The position numbers and the translations under genes are program-made. 64,000 nucleotides of DNA from Paenibacillus xylanilyticus (GTDB lineage: Bacteria > Bacillota > Bacilli > Paenibacillales > Paenibacillaceae), in the NCBI RefSeq assembly GCF_013359935.1, contig NZ_JABMCB010000177.1:62001-126000 (forward strand). Direction: 5' to 3'. How positions within the stretch are numbered: the first letter of the stretch is position 1; each line of letters begins with the position of its first letter. Positions 56,012-63,582 of this stretch are shown one piece after another. The notes beneath the pieces are model-generated. The model did no database searches, was not told the origin of the DNA, and was given only the letters and a program-made list of their open reading frames with translations.

Positions 56012-56830
56012 ATGCCGACCGATTATTCCTGCCAGGTTCTTACAGCAGGCTTCTCATTTCACCGCAAACCCTATGCGGGTATTCATCCCGAAGGGGTTAA
56101 GAACTATCTTATGAGGCTGCAAACCGATGGACGCTGCCGGGCACGGATCAATGACGAGATGTCACTCATTGATGCGGGCGATCTGCTTCTTTTCAGTCCG
56201 GACGAGCCATATGAACTCAAAGTAGACAATGAACGCAATCCAATGGGGGAACGGCTTGTAGAGAGCGGTGACTACCATATCTTTTTCAATGGCTCCTGGG
56301 TGGATGAATGGTGGGAACGCCACAAGAGGCCTAACCGGATTAAGGTCGAACTGACCGAAAGCCTGCTGACCCTGTTCCGTCAACTCGTGCTGGAGCAGCG
56401 CCGAATCTCCAATCCGTATCCTGAGATCTCAAGTTACTACATGCGTATCCTGTGTCTGGAAGTGGACCGACTGCTCGCTGAGCATCCAACGATTACGAAT
56501 ACCAATTATGTGGCATATGAAATAAAAAATTATATCGAGGAGAATGCTTCCTCCCTGTTCAAGCTTGAAGATGTGGCAACTCATGTTGGCATCAGCGTTT
56601 CACGCGGAGTTCACCTCTTCAAAGAAGCGTTTGGCAAAAGCATTATGCAATACACCCTGGATGTACGGCTGAACATGGCCAGAGAACGGATCATTTTCAG
56701 TCCGATGACACTGGAACATGTAGCCGAATCGTCCGGATTTAACAATTATACGTATTTCCACCGCGTCTTCCGCTCCCGGTTCGGCATGTCGCCCAAGGAA
56801 TTTCGCCTTATTCACCGGGAACAGATGTAA
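56012..56830 (+). CDS. AraC family transcriptional regulator with cupin-like sensor
   Basis: 272 residues from ATG 56012 (AAGGAG seven bases upstream; the ATG at 56006 is too close). The N-terminal cupin-like domain (about 10-125) is built from short strands (GDLLLFSPDEPYELKVDNE). The C-terminal AraC domain has two helix-turn-helix motifs: FKLEDVATHVGISVSRGVHLFKEAFGKS and LEHVAESSGFNNYTYFHRVFRSRFGMSPKEFR. Its divergence from the dehydrogenase gene suggests it controls the 52.8-55.9 kb sugar genes (inference). Confidence 0.92.
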   Translation: MPTDYSCQVLTAGFSFHRKPYAGIHPEGVKNYLMRLQTDGRCRARINDEMSLIDAGDLLLFSPDEPYELKVDNERNPMGERLVESGDYHIFFNGSWVDEWWERHKRPNRIKVELTESLLTLFRQLVLEQRRISNPYPEISSYYMRILCLEVDRLLAEHPTITNTNYVAYEIKNYIEENASSLFKLEDVATHVGISVSRGVHLFKEAFGKSIMQYTLDVRLNMARERIIFSPMTLEHVAESSGFNNYTYFHRVFRSRFGMSPKEFRLIHREQM

Positions 56831-56851
56831 GGTATCATACGTCAATTCTGC

Positions 56852-57166
56852 TTATTTCCGCGCAGCGATCGCCTCGGATACGACCATGGCCAGATCTTCG
56901 TTGCCAAACATGGACAACACACCCAGAACGGTATCGTCGGGGATCTCCCCGGCTTCCTCTTTCGGCACAACCAGCTTCAGCACTTGCTGCAGTCGTTCAT
57001 TGCTCTGCTGGTCAGGATAGGCTTGCCGGTACATCTCTTCTGGGTCCAGTCCGTGATTGGCACACCACTGGGCGAAGACCAGAATCATCATTTCCTCTTC
57101 CTGTTTATAGGTTTCAACGACCGCTTCCTCGATTTGTTTCCTGCGTTCTTTTTCATATTCATCCAT
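56852..57166 (-). CDS. Small hypothetical protein
   Basis: 104 residues from ATG 57166 (GGAGG about nine bases upstream). Acidic and predicted all-helical: MDEYEKERRKQIEEAVVETY, then MMILVFAQWCANHGLDPEEMYRQAYP and a C-terminal half with LQQVLKLVVPKEEAGEIPDDTVLGVLSMFG. No domain recognised. Convergent with the AraC gene and 46 nt after the second Gfo/Idh/MocA gene on the same strand. Codon use looks normal. Confidence 0.75.
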   Translation of the reverse strand: MDEYEKERRKQIEEAVVETYKQEEEMMILVFAQWCANHGLDPEEMYRQAYPDQQSNERLQQVLKLVVPKEEAGEIPDDTVLGVLSMFGNEDLAMVVSEAIAARK

Positions 57167-57212
57167 GATGTCGTTCCTCCATATAGTTATTCTCATACCA
57201 TTTGCAAAAACA

Positions 57213-58151
57213 TTATTTTCGAATTAGCTGCTCAGCCAGTTCATGGCTATCCATCACATGACTCGCACTAATGATACAATCGTCGGGTGTATTCAGGTTG
57301 GCCAGAAAATGATCCACGGCCCCGCTAAACCCTCTACGGGTTAATACGGAATCCCAGCTGCCGAATGTTTCCTTGCGTTCAAGTTCTCCACGTTCCGAAT
57401 ATCTAGCTGTTTCCATATTTAGGACTTCTACCGATCTACCGCCGCCGTGGAGTTCGATCTTCTCCAGATCAGCTCCCGCCTCACGTACCATTTCAAACTG
57501 GCCATAGGCTTTTCTTCCAAGCTTGGCTGATCCTGCAGCATGCAGCAGCTGGTCCAGTTCATTCTTGCGTACCCATTGATGAACCAGTTCCACATTGTGA
57601 TCTGAATACCATAACAACAGATCCAGCATATGAATCAGATCGTCATAGATGGTTTCTGCTGCAGGACGATCCTGAATGCCTGTCCGATGCTTCGTTAACG
57701 TCAGGGATTCGTATCCTTGTCCGCCCTCCATCCATGTCTTCGCTTTTTGATACATAGGTGCGAATCTGCGATTAAATCCCACGGCGAGCAGCAACCCCTG
57801 TGCCTCGGCAAATGCAGTCATCTCTTCCGATTCACGGAGCGTGTAGGACAGCGGCTTATCCACATATACAGCCAGTCCCCGTTCCAAACATTGCATCACA
57901 ATGTCAAAGTGTGCTTCCGTCGCTGTATGTACAAACACGGCATCCAGATCCCAGGATAACAGTTCTTTGAGATCCGTCGTTCCGTTGTCTAATCTATACG
58001 TATGCTGAATAGCCTTGACCGGCTCGGCTGATCGGTTCATTATCCCTGCAATCTCCACTTCCGGATGAGCGGTTAGGAGGGGCAAATACACTTTACGTGC
58101 AATATCCCCGAGTCCGATGATCGCAGCACGGGTTCGCTTTGTTGTTTCCAT
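57213..58151 (-). CDS. Gfo/Idh/MocA family oxidoreductase
   Basis: 312 residues from ATG 58151 (AAGGTGG ten bases upstream; ATG 58160 abuts it). The N-terminal Rossmann fold has AAIIGLGDIARKVYLPLL and the catalytic-Lys motif is GLAVYVDKPLSYTLRESE. GFNRRFAPMYQKAKTWM starts the substrate domain, and TIYDDLIHMLDLLLWY carries the active-site His/Asp. Shorter than the other dehydrogenase in the cluster, so probably a different substrate or step. Confidence 0.9.
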   Translation of the reverse strand: METTKRTRAAIIGLGDIARKVYLPLLTAHPEVEIAGIMNRSAEPVKAIQHTYRLDNGTTDLKELLSWDLDAVFVHTATEAHFDIVMQCLERGLAVYVDKPLSYTLRESEEMTAFAEAQGLLLAVGFNRRFAPMYQKAKTWMEGGQGYESLTLTKHRTGIQDRPAAETIYDDLIHMLDLLLWYSDHNVELVHQWVRKNELDQLLHAAGSAKLGRKAYGQFEMVREAGADLEKIELHGGGRSVEVLNMETARYSERGELERKETFGSWDSVLTRRGFSGAVDHFLANLNTPDDCIISASHVMDSHELAEQLIRK

Positions 58152-58349
58152 GATAAGCATTCCACCTTCAGATGAGTTCTAAGTTCCACGTCCTATAGTG
58201 TAACCCTTCAGGCAGCAACATGCCAGTGATCAGCAGGAGACCAGGAATGGATTATCCGGTTCATGGGCGAACGTGGTACACTTGGGAAGAAAGGCTTATA
58301 GGAACAGGACGTTCGAAGAATATCCTGACCTGAAAGGAGCGTTTGGGAT

Positions 58350-58961
58350 TTGCGAAAATGGTTATGGCTCCTGTTATATGTTTTGCTCGCCGGAGTCACG
58401 TTTATTTACAGATATGAACTGCTGGCATGGACCGATCTGAATCCGTCCATCCCTCTTCTTATTGGAATAGCAGCATTGTTTGCCCTGGTTCCCGTCATTC
58501 CCTACAAGTTTGTTATTGCAGCGTTCGGGTACAGTTACGGCACCACGACAGCAGCTTGGGTATGCTGGGTGGGTACCACGCTCGCAGCGCTTCTCGTTTA
58601 CGCCGGGGCCAGATATGTTTTTCGCAAACAGGCCAGAGCTTACCTGGATCGCATCCGTGGACTGAATCGGTTCACCAACTGGATGGAGGCTCATCCTTTC
58701 ATGGGCGTCATGTCGCTTCGATTGCTGCCTGTTGTACCTCAAACCGCGGTCAATATTTATGCTGGCATTACCTACACCCCATTTTGGGTCTTCATGGCCG
58801 CCACAGCCATTGGCAAGATGCCTGCGATTTTTGTTTTTGCCTATGCGGGTGCTCAAGCGGAAACATCCATCTGGCTAAGTTTGCTCATTCTGGTGGGATA
58901 TCTGGGATTTATGAGCATTGTTTTGCTGCTGTTCCGTTTTCGTTCGCGAAAAAAAGTCTGA
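58350..58961 (+). CDS. TVP38/TMEM64 family membrane protein
   Basis: 203 residues from TTG 58350 (AAAGGAG ten bases upstream). Five or six membrane helices. The DedA/VTT core is visible: GIAALFALVPVIPYKFVIAAFGYSYG, then LLVYAGARYVFRKQARAYL and MEAHPFMGVMSLRLLPVVPQTAVNIYAGIT. VTT proteins are thought to move or scramble lipids. No clear operon partner. Confidence 0.87.
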   Translation: MRKWLWLLLYVLLAGVTFIYRYELLAWTDLNPSIPLLIGIAALFALVPVIPYKFVIAAFGYSYGTTTAAWVCWVGTTLAALLVYAGARYVFRKQARAYLDRIRGLNRFTNWMEAHPFMGVMSLRLLPVVPQTAVNIYAGITYTPFWVFMAATAIGKMPAIFVFAYAGAQAETSIWLSLLILVGYLGFMSIVLLLFRFRSRKKV

Positions 58962-59198
58962 ATCATTTTTATCCGAATGCATCTCATGACAGTCATTGTC
59001 CTGGTCCGGCTTGGTTGGCTTGCCAATTCAGGATATAATAGAAGAGCAAGCCAAATTCTTGTGTAACAAATTTCAATAAATACGGTAGCGAGTGATCGAA
59101 AGGGAGCGACTTTTGGCTTTGGATGAATGTCCAAAACAAGCGAAGCGACAGCTCGAACACGAGCACTGGATCTTCATCAGAAATGGAGTGAATATAGC

Positions 59199-60161
59199 AT
59201 GGAACAACATTCAATTGAAAAAGCAACGTTTGCAGGCGGATGCTTCTGGTGTATGGTATCCCCTTTTGAGGAACTGCCTGGTATCCATAAAATTGTATCG
59301 GGTTATACAGGAGGACATACCGAGAATCCCACGTACGAGGAAGTCTGTTCGGAAACGACAGGACATGTTGAGGCCGTTCAAATCACGTTTGACCCTGCCA
59401 TCTTCCCTTATGAAAAACTCGTTGAGTTGTTCTGGCAGCAGATTGATCCAACCGATACGGGCGGTCAATTTCATGACCGGGGTTCATCCTACCAGACGGC
59501 AATTTTCTATCACAGTGAGGAACAGCGTCAGATTGCGGAAGCTTCCAAGGCGGCTCTGGAGCAGAGCGGACGTTTTGACAAGCCCATCTTCACACCCATT
59601 TTGCCTGCCAAACCATTCTACGAGGCCGAAGAACACCATCAAGACTACCATCACAAAAACCCGGCTCACTACAAACGGTATCGCAAGGGATCTGGACGCG
59701 AAGATTTCATCGAGCGCAACTGGTCGGGCAATGTGGATAAAAGTAATCTGAAAGAGCGTCTGACGCCGCTGCAATTCGAAGTAACCCAGAATAATGCAAC
59801 GGAACCGGCGTTCCACAACGAGTTCTGGGATCACCATGGCGATGGAATCTATGTGGATATCGTCTCTGGCGAGCCTCTGTTCAGTTCCACTGACAAATAC
59901 GACTCCGGCTGCGGCTGGCCAAGCTTCACGCGTCCATTGCGTGACTATAACGTGAAGGAAAAAACAGACCTCAGCCACTTCATGATCCGTACCGAAGTCC
60001 GAAGCCGTGAAGGAGATTCCCATCTGGGGCACCTTTTCAACGACGGTCCTGCCGAAGCTGGAGGCATGCGGTATTGCATTAATTCGGCGGCTCTTCGCTT
60101 CGTACCGAAGGAAGACCTGCAAAAAGAGGGGTACGGCGAATACGCTGTTCTTTTCAAGTAA
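59199..60161 (+). CDS. msrAB: Fused methionine sulfoxide reductase MsrA-MsrB
   Basis: 320 residues from ATG 59199 (GGAG ten bases upstream); the frame is open to 59127 but that part is unlike the family. The MsrA domain (about 1-170) has [20 protein letters not shown] with catalytic Cys15. The MsrB domain (about 180-320) has [43 protein letters not shown] with the catalytic Cys in RYCINS. Together they repair both S- and R-methionine sulfoxide with thioredoxin. This MsrB lacks the CxxC zinc pairs found in some relatives. Confidence 0.96.
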   Translation: MEQHSIEKATFAGGCFWCMVSPFEELPGIHKIVSGYTGGHTENPTYEEVCSETTGHVEAVQITFDPAIFPYEKLVELFWQQIDPTDTGGQFHDRGSSYQTAIFYHSEEQRQIAEASKAALEQSGRFDKPIFTPILPAKPFYEAEEHHQDYHHKNPAHYKRYRKGSGREDFIERNWSGNVDKSNLKERLTPLQFEVTQNNATEPAFHNEFWDHHGDGIYVDIVSGEPLFSSTDKYDSGCGWPSFTRPLRDYNVKEKTDLSHFMIRTEVRSREGDSHLGHLFNDGPAEAGGMRYCINSAALRFVPKEDLQKEGYGEYAVLFK

Positions 60162-60206
60162 CAGCGTTCAAGTAAGGACCGTGAACCAAACCACATTCAA
60201 AAATGG

Positions 60207-60241
60207 CAAGAGCAGCGGGCTGCGTCCGCTGCTCTTTTTTC
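60207..60241 (+). terminator. Intrinsic terminator of msrAB
   Basis: AAGAGCAGCGG (60209-60219) pairs perfectly with CCGCTGCTCTT (60227-60237), followed by TTTTTT. It lies 48 nt after the stop. Confidence 0.9.
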
Positions 60242-60288
60242 GTGCAAATTTTCTGGGAGTATAGGTGTAAAGAGTTCTTGACACTTAA

Positions 60289-60435
60289 ACTGGATTTAAC
60301 GATATCGCTTCGCTTGAAGCTGTTACGACACTGTTCCTGTCTACTTTGACATGGGAACTACTTGGACTCTCCATGGTTACGCTGCCTTATATCGAATGGA
60401 TTCAGATGCGTAAATACAGGACGACGGGGGATTAA
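60289..60435 (+). pseudogene. Possible remnant of a membrane-protein gene C-terminus
   Basis: Between the msrAB terminator and amj an open frame without ATG, GTG or TTG in a sensible place begins after a stop at 60286 and ends TAA 60433-60435. It reads like a membrane-protein C-terminus: SLEAVTTLFLSTLTWELLG, SMVTLPYIEWIQMRKYRTTG. One hydrophobic helix followed by a basic tail is visible. It could be a decayed gene or chance; the family is not recognised. Confidence 0.35.
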
Positions 60436-60440
60436 TGAAT

Positions 60441-61241
60441 CTACATCCAACCAACTACCCAGCCGATCCAGTACGCAAATGGAATCAACAACAACTGTGC
60501 CAGAAGAGTGCCGAGTAAACGGGAAACCAGCATACAGCCATAGATCTGATTCATTCGATCCAGGCGGATCTCACCTCGCAGTGATTTGTCACTGAGCAGG
60601 GAAATTCGCGGATCAATCAGGATGGTCAGCAAAATGGTGGCAATTCCGTTGATTAACCCGGTCGATTGGGATGCAGCCACTGCCTGCCCTGGATAAAGGT
60701 ACGCTGCGTACAAACTGGATAATACACCCGTCGTATAAATGGCTGTTACCGCTACATTTAGCGTCATTAAGCGCCTCGGCATCCCATGTTGTACTAATCG
60801 CTTAGCCATCTTCCAGGAAGGTGGCGTAATATAATAGGCTGCGTTTCTGATCTTGGTACCGTTCAACATCCCCCGAACCATCGACGGAATGGACCCGGCT
60901 GCTTCAAAATGCACAACCATTCTGGACGCGAGCTTCACCATGGTCGGAAAGCACAATATGGCGATTGCGGTTCCCGCTGTCGCCGCACCCATCAGCCAGT
61001 GCAGCTGCGCAGCAAAGTGTGTGTTTCCTCCACTCGCTGCGGTATCCACCAGGTTCCCTACCATCGGTCCCTGAGCCATGTTGGATGTTCGGGAGACCAG
61101 CAGCAAGATCCCTGACAAAGACAGGGCCAGTGCAATTCTGCGGGTTCGCAGCCCACCAAGTCGAAGCGCATAGGACAGGCTGTCTGCGGCATGAATAAGC
61201 ATGGTAAACAGCATGGGAATAGCCAAACTCAGACTGAACAT
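60441..61241 (-). CDS. amj: Lipid II flippase Amj
   Basis: 266 residues with six to seven membrane helices. Family marks: LFTMLIHAADSLSYALRLGGLRTRRIALALSLSGILLLVSRTSN near the N-terminus, then MAQGPMVGNLVDTA. This agrees with B. subtilis Amj (YdaH), which flips lipid II when MurJ is absent. In B. subtilis amj responds to envelope stress through sigma-M; I did not recognise such a promoter in the 204-nt upstream gap, which is shared with the divergent ydaT-like gene. Confidence 0.88.
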   Translation of the reverse strand: MFSLSLAIPMLFTMLIHAADSLSYALRLGGLRTRRIALALSLSGILLLVSRTSNMAQGPMVGNLVDTAASGGNTHFAAQLHWLMGAATAGTAIAILCFPTMVKLASRMVVHFEAAGSIPSMVRGMLNGTKIRNAAYYITPPSWKMAKRLVQHGMPRRLMTLNVAVTAIYTTGVLSSLYAAYLYPGQAVAASQSTGLINGIATILLTILIDPRISLLSDKSLRGEIRLDRMNQIYGCMLVSRLLGTLLAQLLLIPFAYWIGWVVGWM

Positions 61242-61380
61242 ATGGTTTGAACTCCTTTATATTCCTGTTATTGTACTTTTTTATGTATGTGACAGCATTA
61301 TACTCCTCCAGCTAGCAAAAGTATAGAAATGGCAGTTCCCATAGGATGATTCATTACCGTTCTCCCACCGCCGAATTGTC

Positions 61381-61405
61381 GTTTATCCCTCCTCCCACAG
61401 GGTAA
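61381..61405 (+). promoter_or_regulatory. Candidate sigma-B-type promoter of the YdaT-like gene
   Basis: GTTTAT (61381-61386), a 13-nt spacer and GGGTAA (61400-61405) resemble the general-stress sigma-B consensus GTTTAA, 12-14 nt, GGGTAT, and also sigma-F-type promoters. It lies 41 nt upstream of the start codon. Confidence 0.5.
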
Positions 61406-61445
61406 TATACAACTAACTCATTATTATTACAGGAGGGATTCAGGC

Positions 61446-61895
61446 ATGCCTTGGAATAAACATGATTATCCAGTATCCATGAAAAATCTGGAGCCTCGCG
61501 TCAGACATAAGGCAATTGAAATTGCCAATGCCTTGTTGGATGACGGGTACGAGGAAGGACGCTCAATTGCCATTGCGACTGCCAAAGCCGAGGAGTGGGA
61601 TGAGAATCATCCCACATCAGATTCATCCCATTCGGACAAATCATCCGATCAACGTTCTTCTTCTGGACGAAATCACTCAGAACCGGTCTCCTCATCGAAA
61701 AGCCATGACAATATTCACGTGGTGCCTACGGATTCAGGCTGGGCGATTAAGGAAGAAGGCAAATCCGGGCATGTATCGACGTTCGATACAAAAGCCGAAG
61801 CCGTGGACGCCGCCAAAGAAATCAGCAGCAAACGGAACATTCGGGCCATTATTCATAATCAGGATGGACAGATTGCCTCTTCCATCAAATCGTGA
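61446..61895 (+). CDS. ydaT: YdaT-like general stress protein (DUF2188 C-terminus)
   Basis: 149 residues. The N-terminus MPWNKHDYPVSMKNLEPRVR, then AIEIANALLDDGYEEGRSIAIATAKAEEW, matches YdaT-type proteins. A Ser/His-rich linker follows (about 57-90) and then a DUF2188 domain (about 92-149: IHVVPTDSGWAIKEEGKSG...FDTKAEAVDAAKEIS). B. subtilis YdaT is a sigma-B-dependent stress protein, and a matching promoter is seen here. The biochemical role is unknown. AGGAGG lies before the ATG. Confidence 0.85.
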   Translation: MPWNKHDYPVSMKNLEPRVRHKAIEIANALLDDGYEEGRSIAIATAKAEEWDENHPTSDSSHSDKSSDQRSSSGRNHSEPVSSSKSHDNIHVVPTDSGWAIKEEGKSGHVSTFDTKAEAVDAAKEISSKRNIRAIIHNQDGQIASSIKS

Positions 61896-61960
61896 CAGTT
61901 TGGGAACGCCATACTCTTGGACCCGTGTGAGGTATACAATCGATCGTTAGAGTATAAAGC

Positions 61961-62008
61961 AAAAAAGTCCTTTTCACCGCCGCTCAGGCAGTCAAAAGGA
62001 CTTTTTTT
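61961..62008. terminator. Bidirectional terminator between the YdaT-like gene and yitT
   Basis: AAAAAAGTCCTTTT (61961-61974) pairs with AAAAGGACTTTTTT (61994-62007) around a 19-nt loop, with A/T tracts on both sides. The genes converge. Confidence 0.9.
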
Positions 62009-62018
62009 GTGGTCTCCA

Positions 62019-62741
62019 TTAATGGGTGACCCCTCTAGCTACCGAAGCTCGAGGTGCAGAGGTACTCACTACCTTGGCTGCAGAAGGCATCGTCACCTTC
62101 ACAGCTGAAGTTGTCACCGTCCGGCGAGCCGGAACACTGACCACGTACGTAATGACTTTACTGGCAATCCACACGGCCAGAATGGTATATAAAGTTTCTT
62201 TTACCGGAAGAAAGAAAAGGGATAATCCCAGCACAAACGCATCGCTGACAAAGAAAACTGTTCCCAGTTTCCATCCCTTCCAGCGGCTAACCAGCACGGC
62301 GAGTATATCGTCTCCGCCTGTCGCTCCGCCGAAACGAAGCACAATTCCTGCCCCTATACCCGTCAGTACACCGGATAAGACTGCTGGAATCCACAGGTTA
62401 CCGCCAAACGACATCACAAGTGTTGAGTATCGCTCAAAGCCGTCATAGAACAGGGAGAATGCACCGACGCCAATCAGCGCCTGAATCATGAACTTCCAGC
62501 CCTTGATGAACCAGGCCAGAATCATGACCGGAATATCGAGCAGCAGCATGCCGATGGCAGGTGATAATCCTGTCGCATATTTTCCGAGCAGGGCCAGACC
62601 GACAAATCCGCCCTCCGATAAATGATTCTGAAAATTAATGTGATAGTAGGCGAATGCCAAAATAAAAGTACCGAGCAGCATGATGACGAGCTTTCCCGCC
62701 TCAGCCTTAACGTGTTGTTTTGTTAACGATGTTCTCTTCAT
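62019..62741 (-). CDS. YitT family membrane protein
   Basis: 240 residues with five or six membrane helices: KLVIMLLGTFILAFAYYHINF, then GGFVGLALLGKYATGLSPAIGMLLLDIPVMILAWF, and GIGAGIVLRFGGATGGDDILAVLVSRW, the YitT signature. The usual C-terminal DUF2179 domain is absent and replaced by a Ser/Thr/Ala/Val-rich basic tail (about 195-240). Transported substrate unknown. GAGGG precedes the ATG. Confidence 0.85.
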   Translation of the reverse strand: MKRTSLTKQHVKAEAGKLVIMLLGTFILAFAYYHINFQNHLSEGGFVGLALLGKYATGLSPAIGMLLLDIPVMILAWFIKGWKFMIQALIGVGAFSLFYDGFERYSTLVMSFGGNLWIPAVLSGVLTGIGAGIVLRFGGATGGDDILAVLVSRWKGWKLGTVFFVSDAFVLGLSLFFLPVKETLYTILAVWIASKVITYVVSVPARRTVTTSAVKVTMPSAAKVVSTSAPRASVARGVTH

Positions 62742-62770
62742 TCAGGTTCCCTCGCAGTTTGTAGGTTGGT

Positions 62771-62839
62771 TTAAACCGACCGTACCCTGCAAAAGGCAAG
62801 CCTGGAAGAAATCATCGTATTTGTCCTTCGAATATTCAT
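62771..62839 (-). CDS. Candidate 22-codon leader peptide upstream of yitT
   Basis: ATG 62839 is six bases after AGAGGGG and opens a frame reading MNIRRTNTMISSRLAFCRV.., ending 29 nt before the yitT ATG. Its stop lies inside a palindrome, GGTTGGTTTAAACCGACC (62764-62781). Ribosome site plus palindrome suggest a leader peptide with downstream control, but the frame is short and may be chance. Confidence 0.3.
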   Translation of the reverse strand: MNIRRTNTMISSRLAFCRVRSV

Positions 62840-63023
62840 TCCAATCCCCTCTTTCGCAGAGTCAGCCGTTTTTTGAATACGGTTGGTTTACTCTACAAGG
62901 GGCGCTATGTGTATGAGAGATCGTAACGTTTCCAGATCGTCCTTGGGGAGATTGTCCTTCGGGAACTCATGGTATCCTGATCCTTTCTGTCTGTTGTGGT
63001 TAGCTATGCCAATTAAACGTATA

Positions 63024-63172
63024 CTTTACACTAACCACTTCGATTGTAGCCCATCTTCCGATCGCTGTTATCCCCGGATTTTTTTGATTCCCTTTCCTAA
63101 GGGAAAAATCCTGTGATAAAGGCGAGCACTTCGTTTCTTCAGACGGTCTACACTCTCCGTTAACGTGTAAAG
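63024..63172. repeat. Hairpin-forming intergenic repeat, copy 3
   Basis: A 149-bp element with the best-kept ends: CTTTACAC (63024-63031) and GTGTAAAG (63165-63172). Its core TTATCCCCGGATTTTT pairs with AAAAATCCTGTGATAA, so the stem carries a few mismatches. The flanking CTTCCGATCGCTG and CTCTCCGTTAACG segments match the copies at 15776 and 46200. Confidence 0.88.
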
Positions 63173-63535
63173 GTTTAGTTTAAACTTCTATAGCTAACTT
63201 GCTTGTTCTTCTATTATATACCACCGACGAGTGCGGGTCTAAACAGCAGACCCTCCAAAAATGCGCATAAAGCAGGTTCTGGACTGCTCCAGCAGTCAAA
63301 CAGCCACACCAGGACAATCAATGCTTGCTAATGGTGCAACCTGCTCCTTCATTCTATGACCAATGACTCCGAATATAACTGTCAGTCACCCAACTGTGAC
63401 AATTTGGGTCCAATTTTTATATTTGTGCGAATTTTAAAGGAATCATCGGCCGCTTCCACATACACTATAGCAAACGAAAATCGGCTTATTCTTGTCCGGG
63501 TGCAGACGTTTTCAAACTTACTCTGCTTTTTATGG

Positions 63536-63541
63536 TATAAT
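63536..63541 (+). promoter_or_regulatory. -10 element of the TIR-domain gene
   Basis: A perfect TATAAT 41 nt before the start codon. The only -35 candidate, TTCAAA, gives a 19-nt spacer, so the promoter is judged weak or activator-dependent. Confidence 0.5.
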
Positions 63542-63582
63542 ATAACAATTGATTCCCACTACCGTTTAAGCGAGGCGGATTG

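Larger units (their letters stand above)
62840..63582. other. Long intergenic region before the TIR-domain gene
   Basis: No gene supported. It holds repeat copy 3 (63024-63172). Beyond that is a nested inverted structure at 63271-63345: AGCAGGTT and AACCTGCT as outer arms, with inner palindrome GACTGCTCCAGCAGTC at 63282-63297. The promoter of the TIR gene lies near 63536. The remainder is AT-rich and featureless. Confidence 0.6.

Noticed and set aside
59092..59751. 219-codon plus-strand frame overlapping msrAB
   Set aside because: The other frame encodes MsrA-MsrB with intact active-site motifs, so this frame is a by-product.
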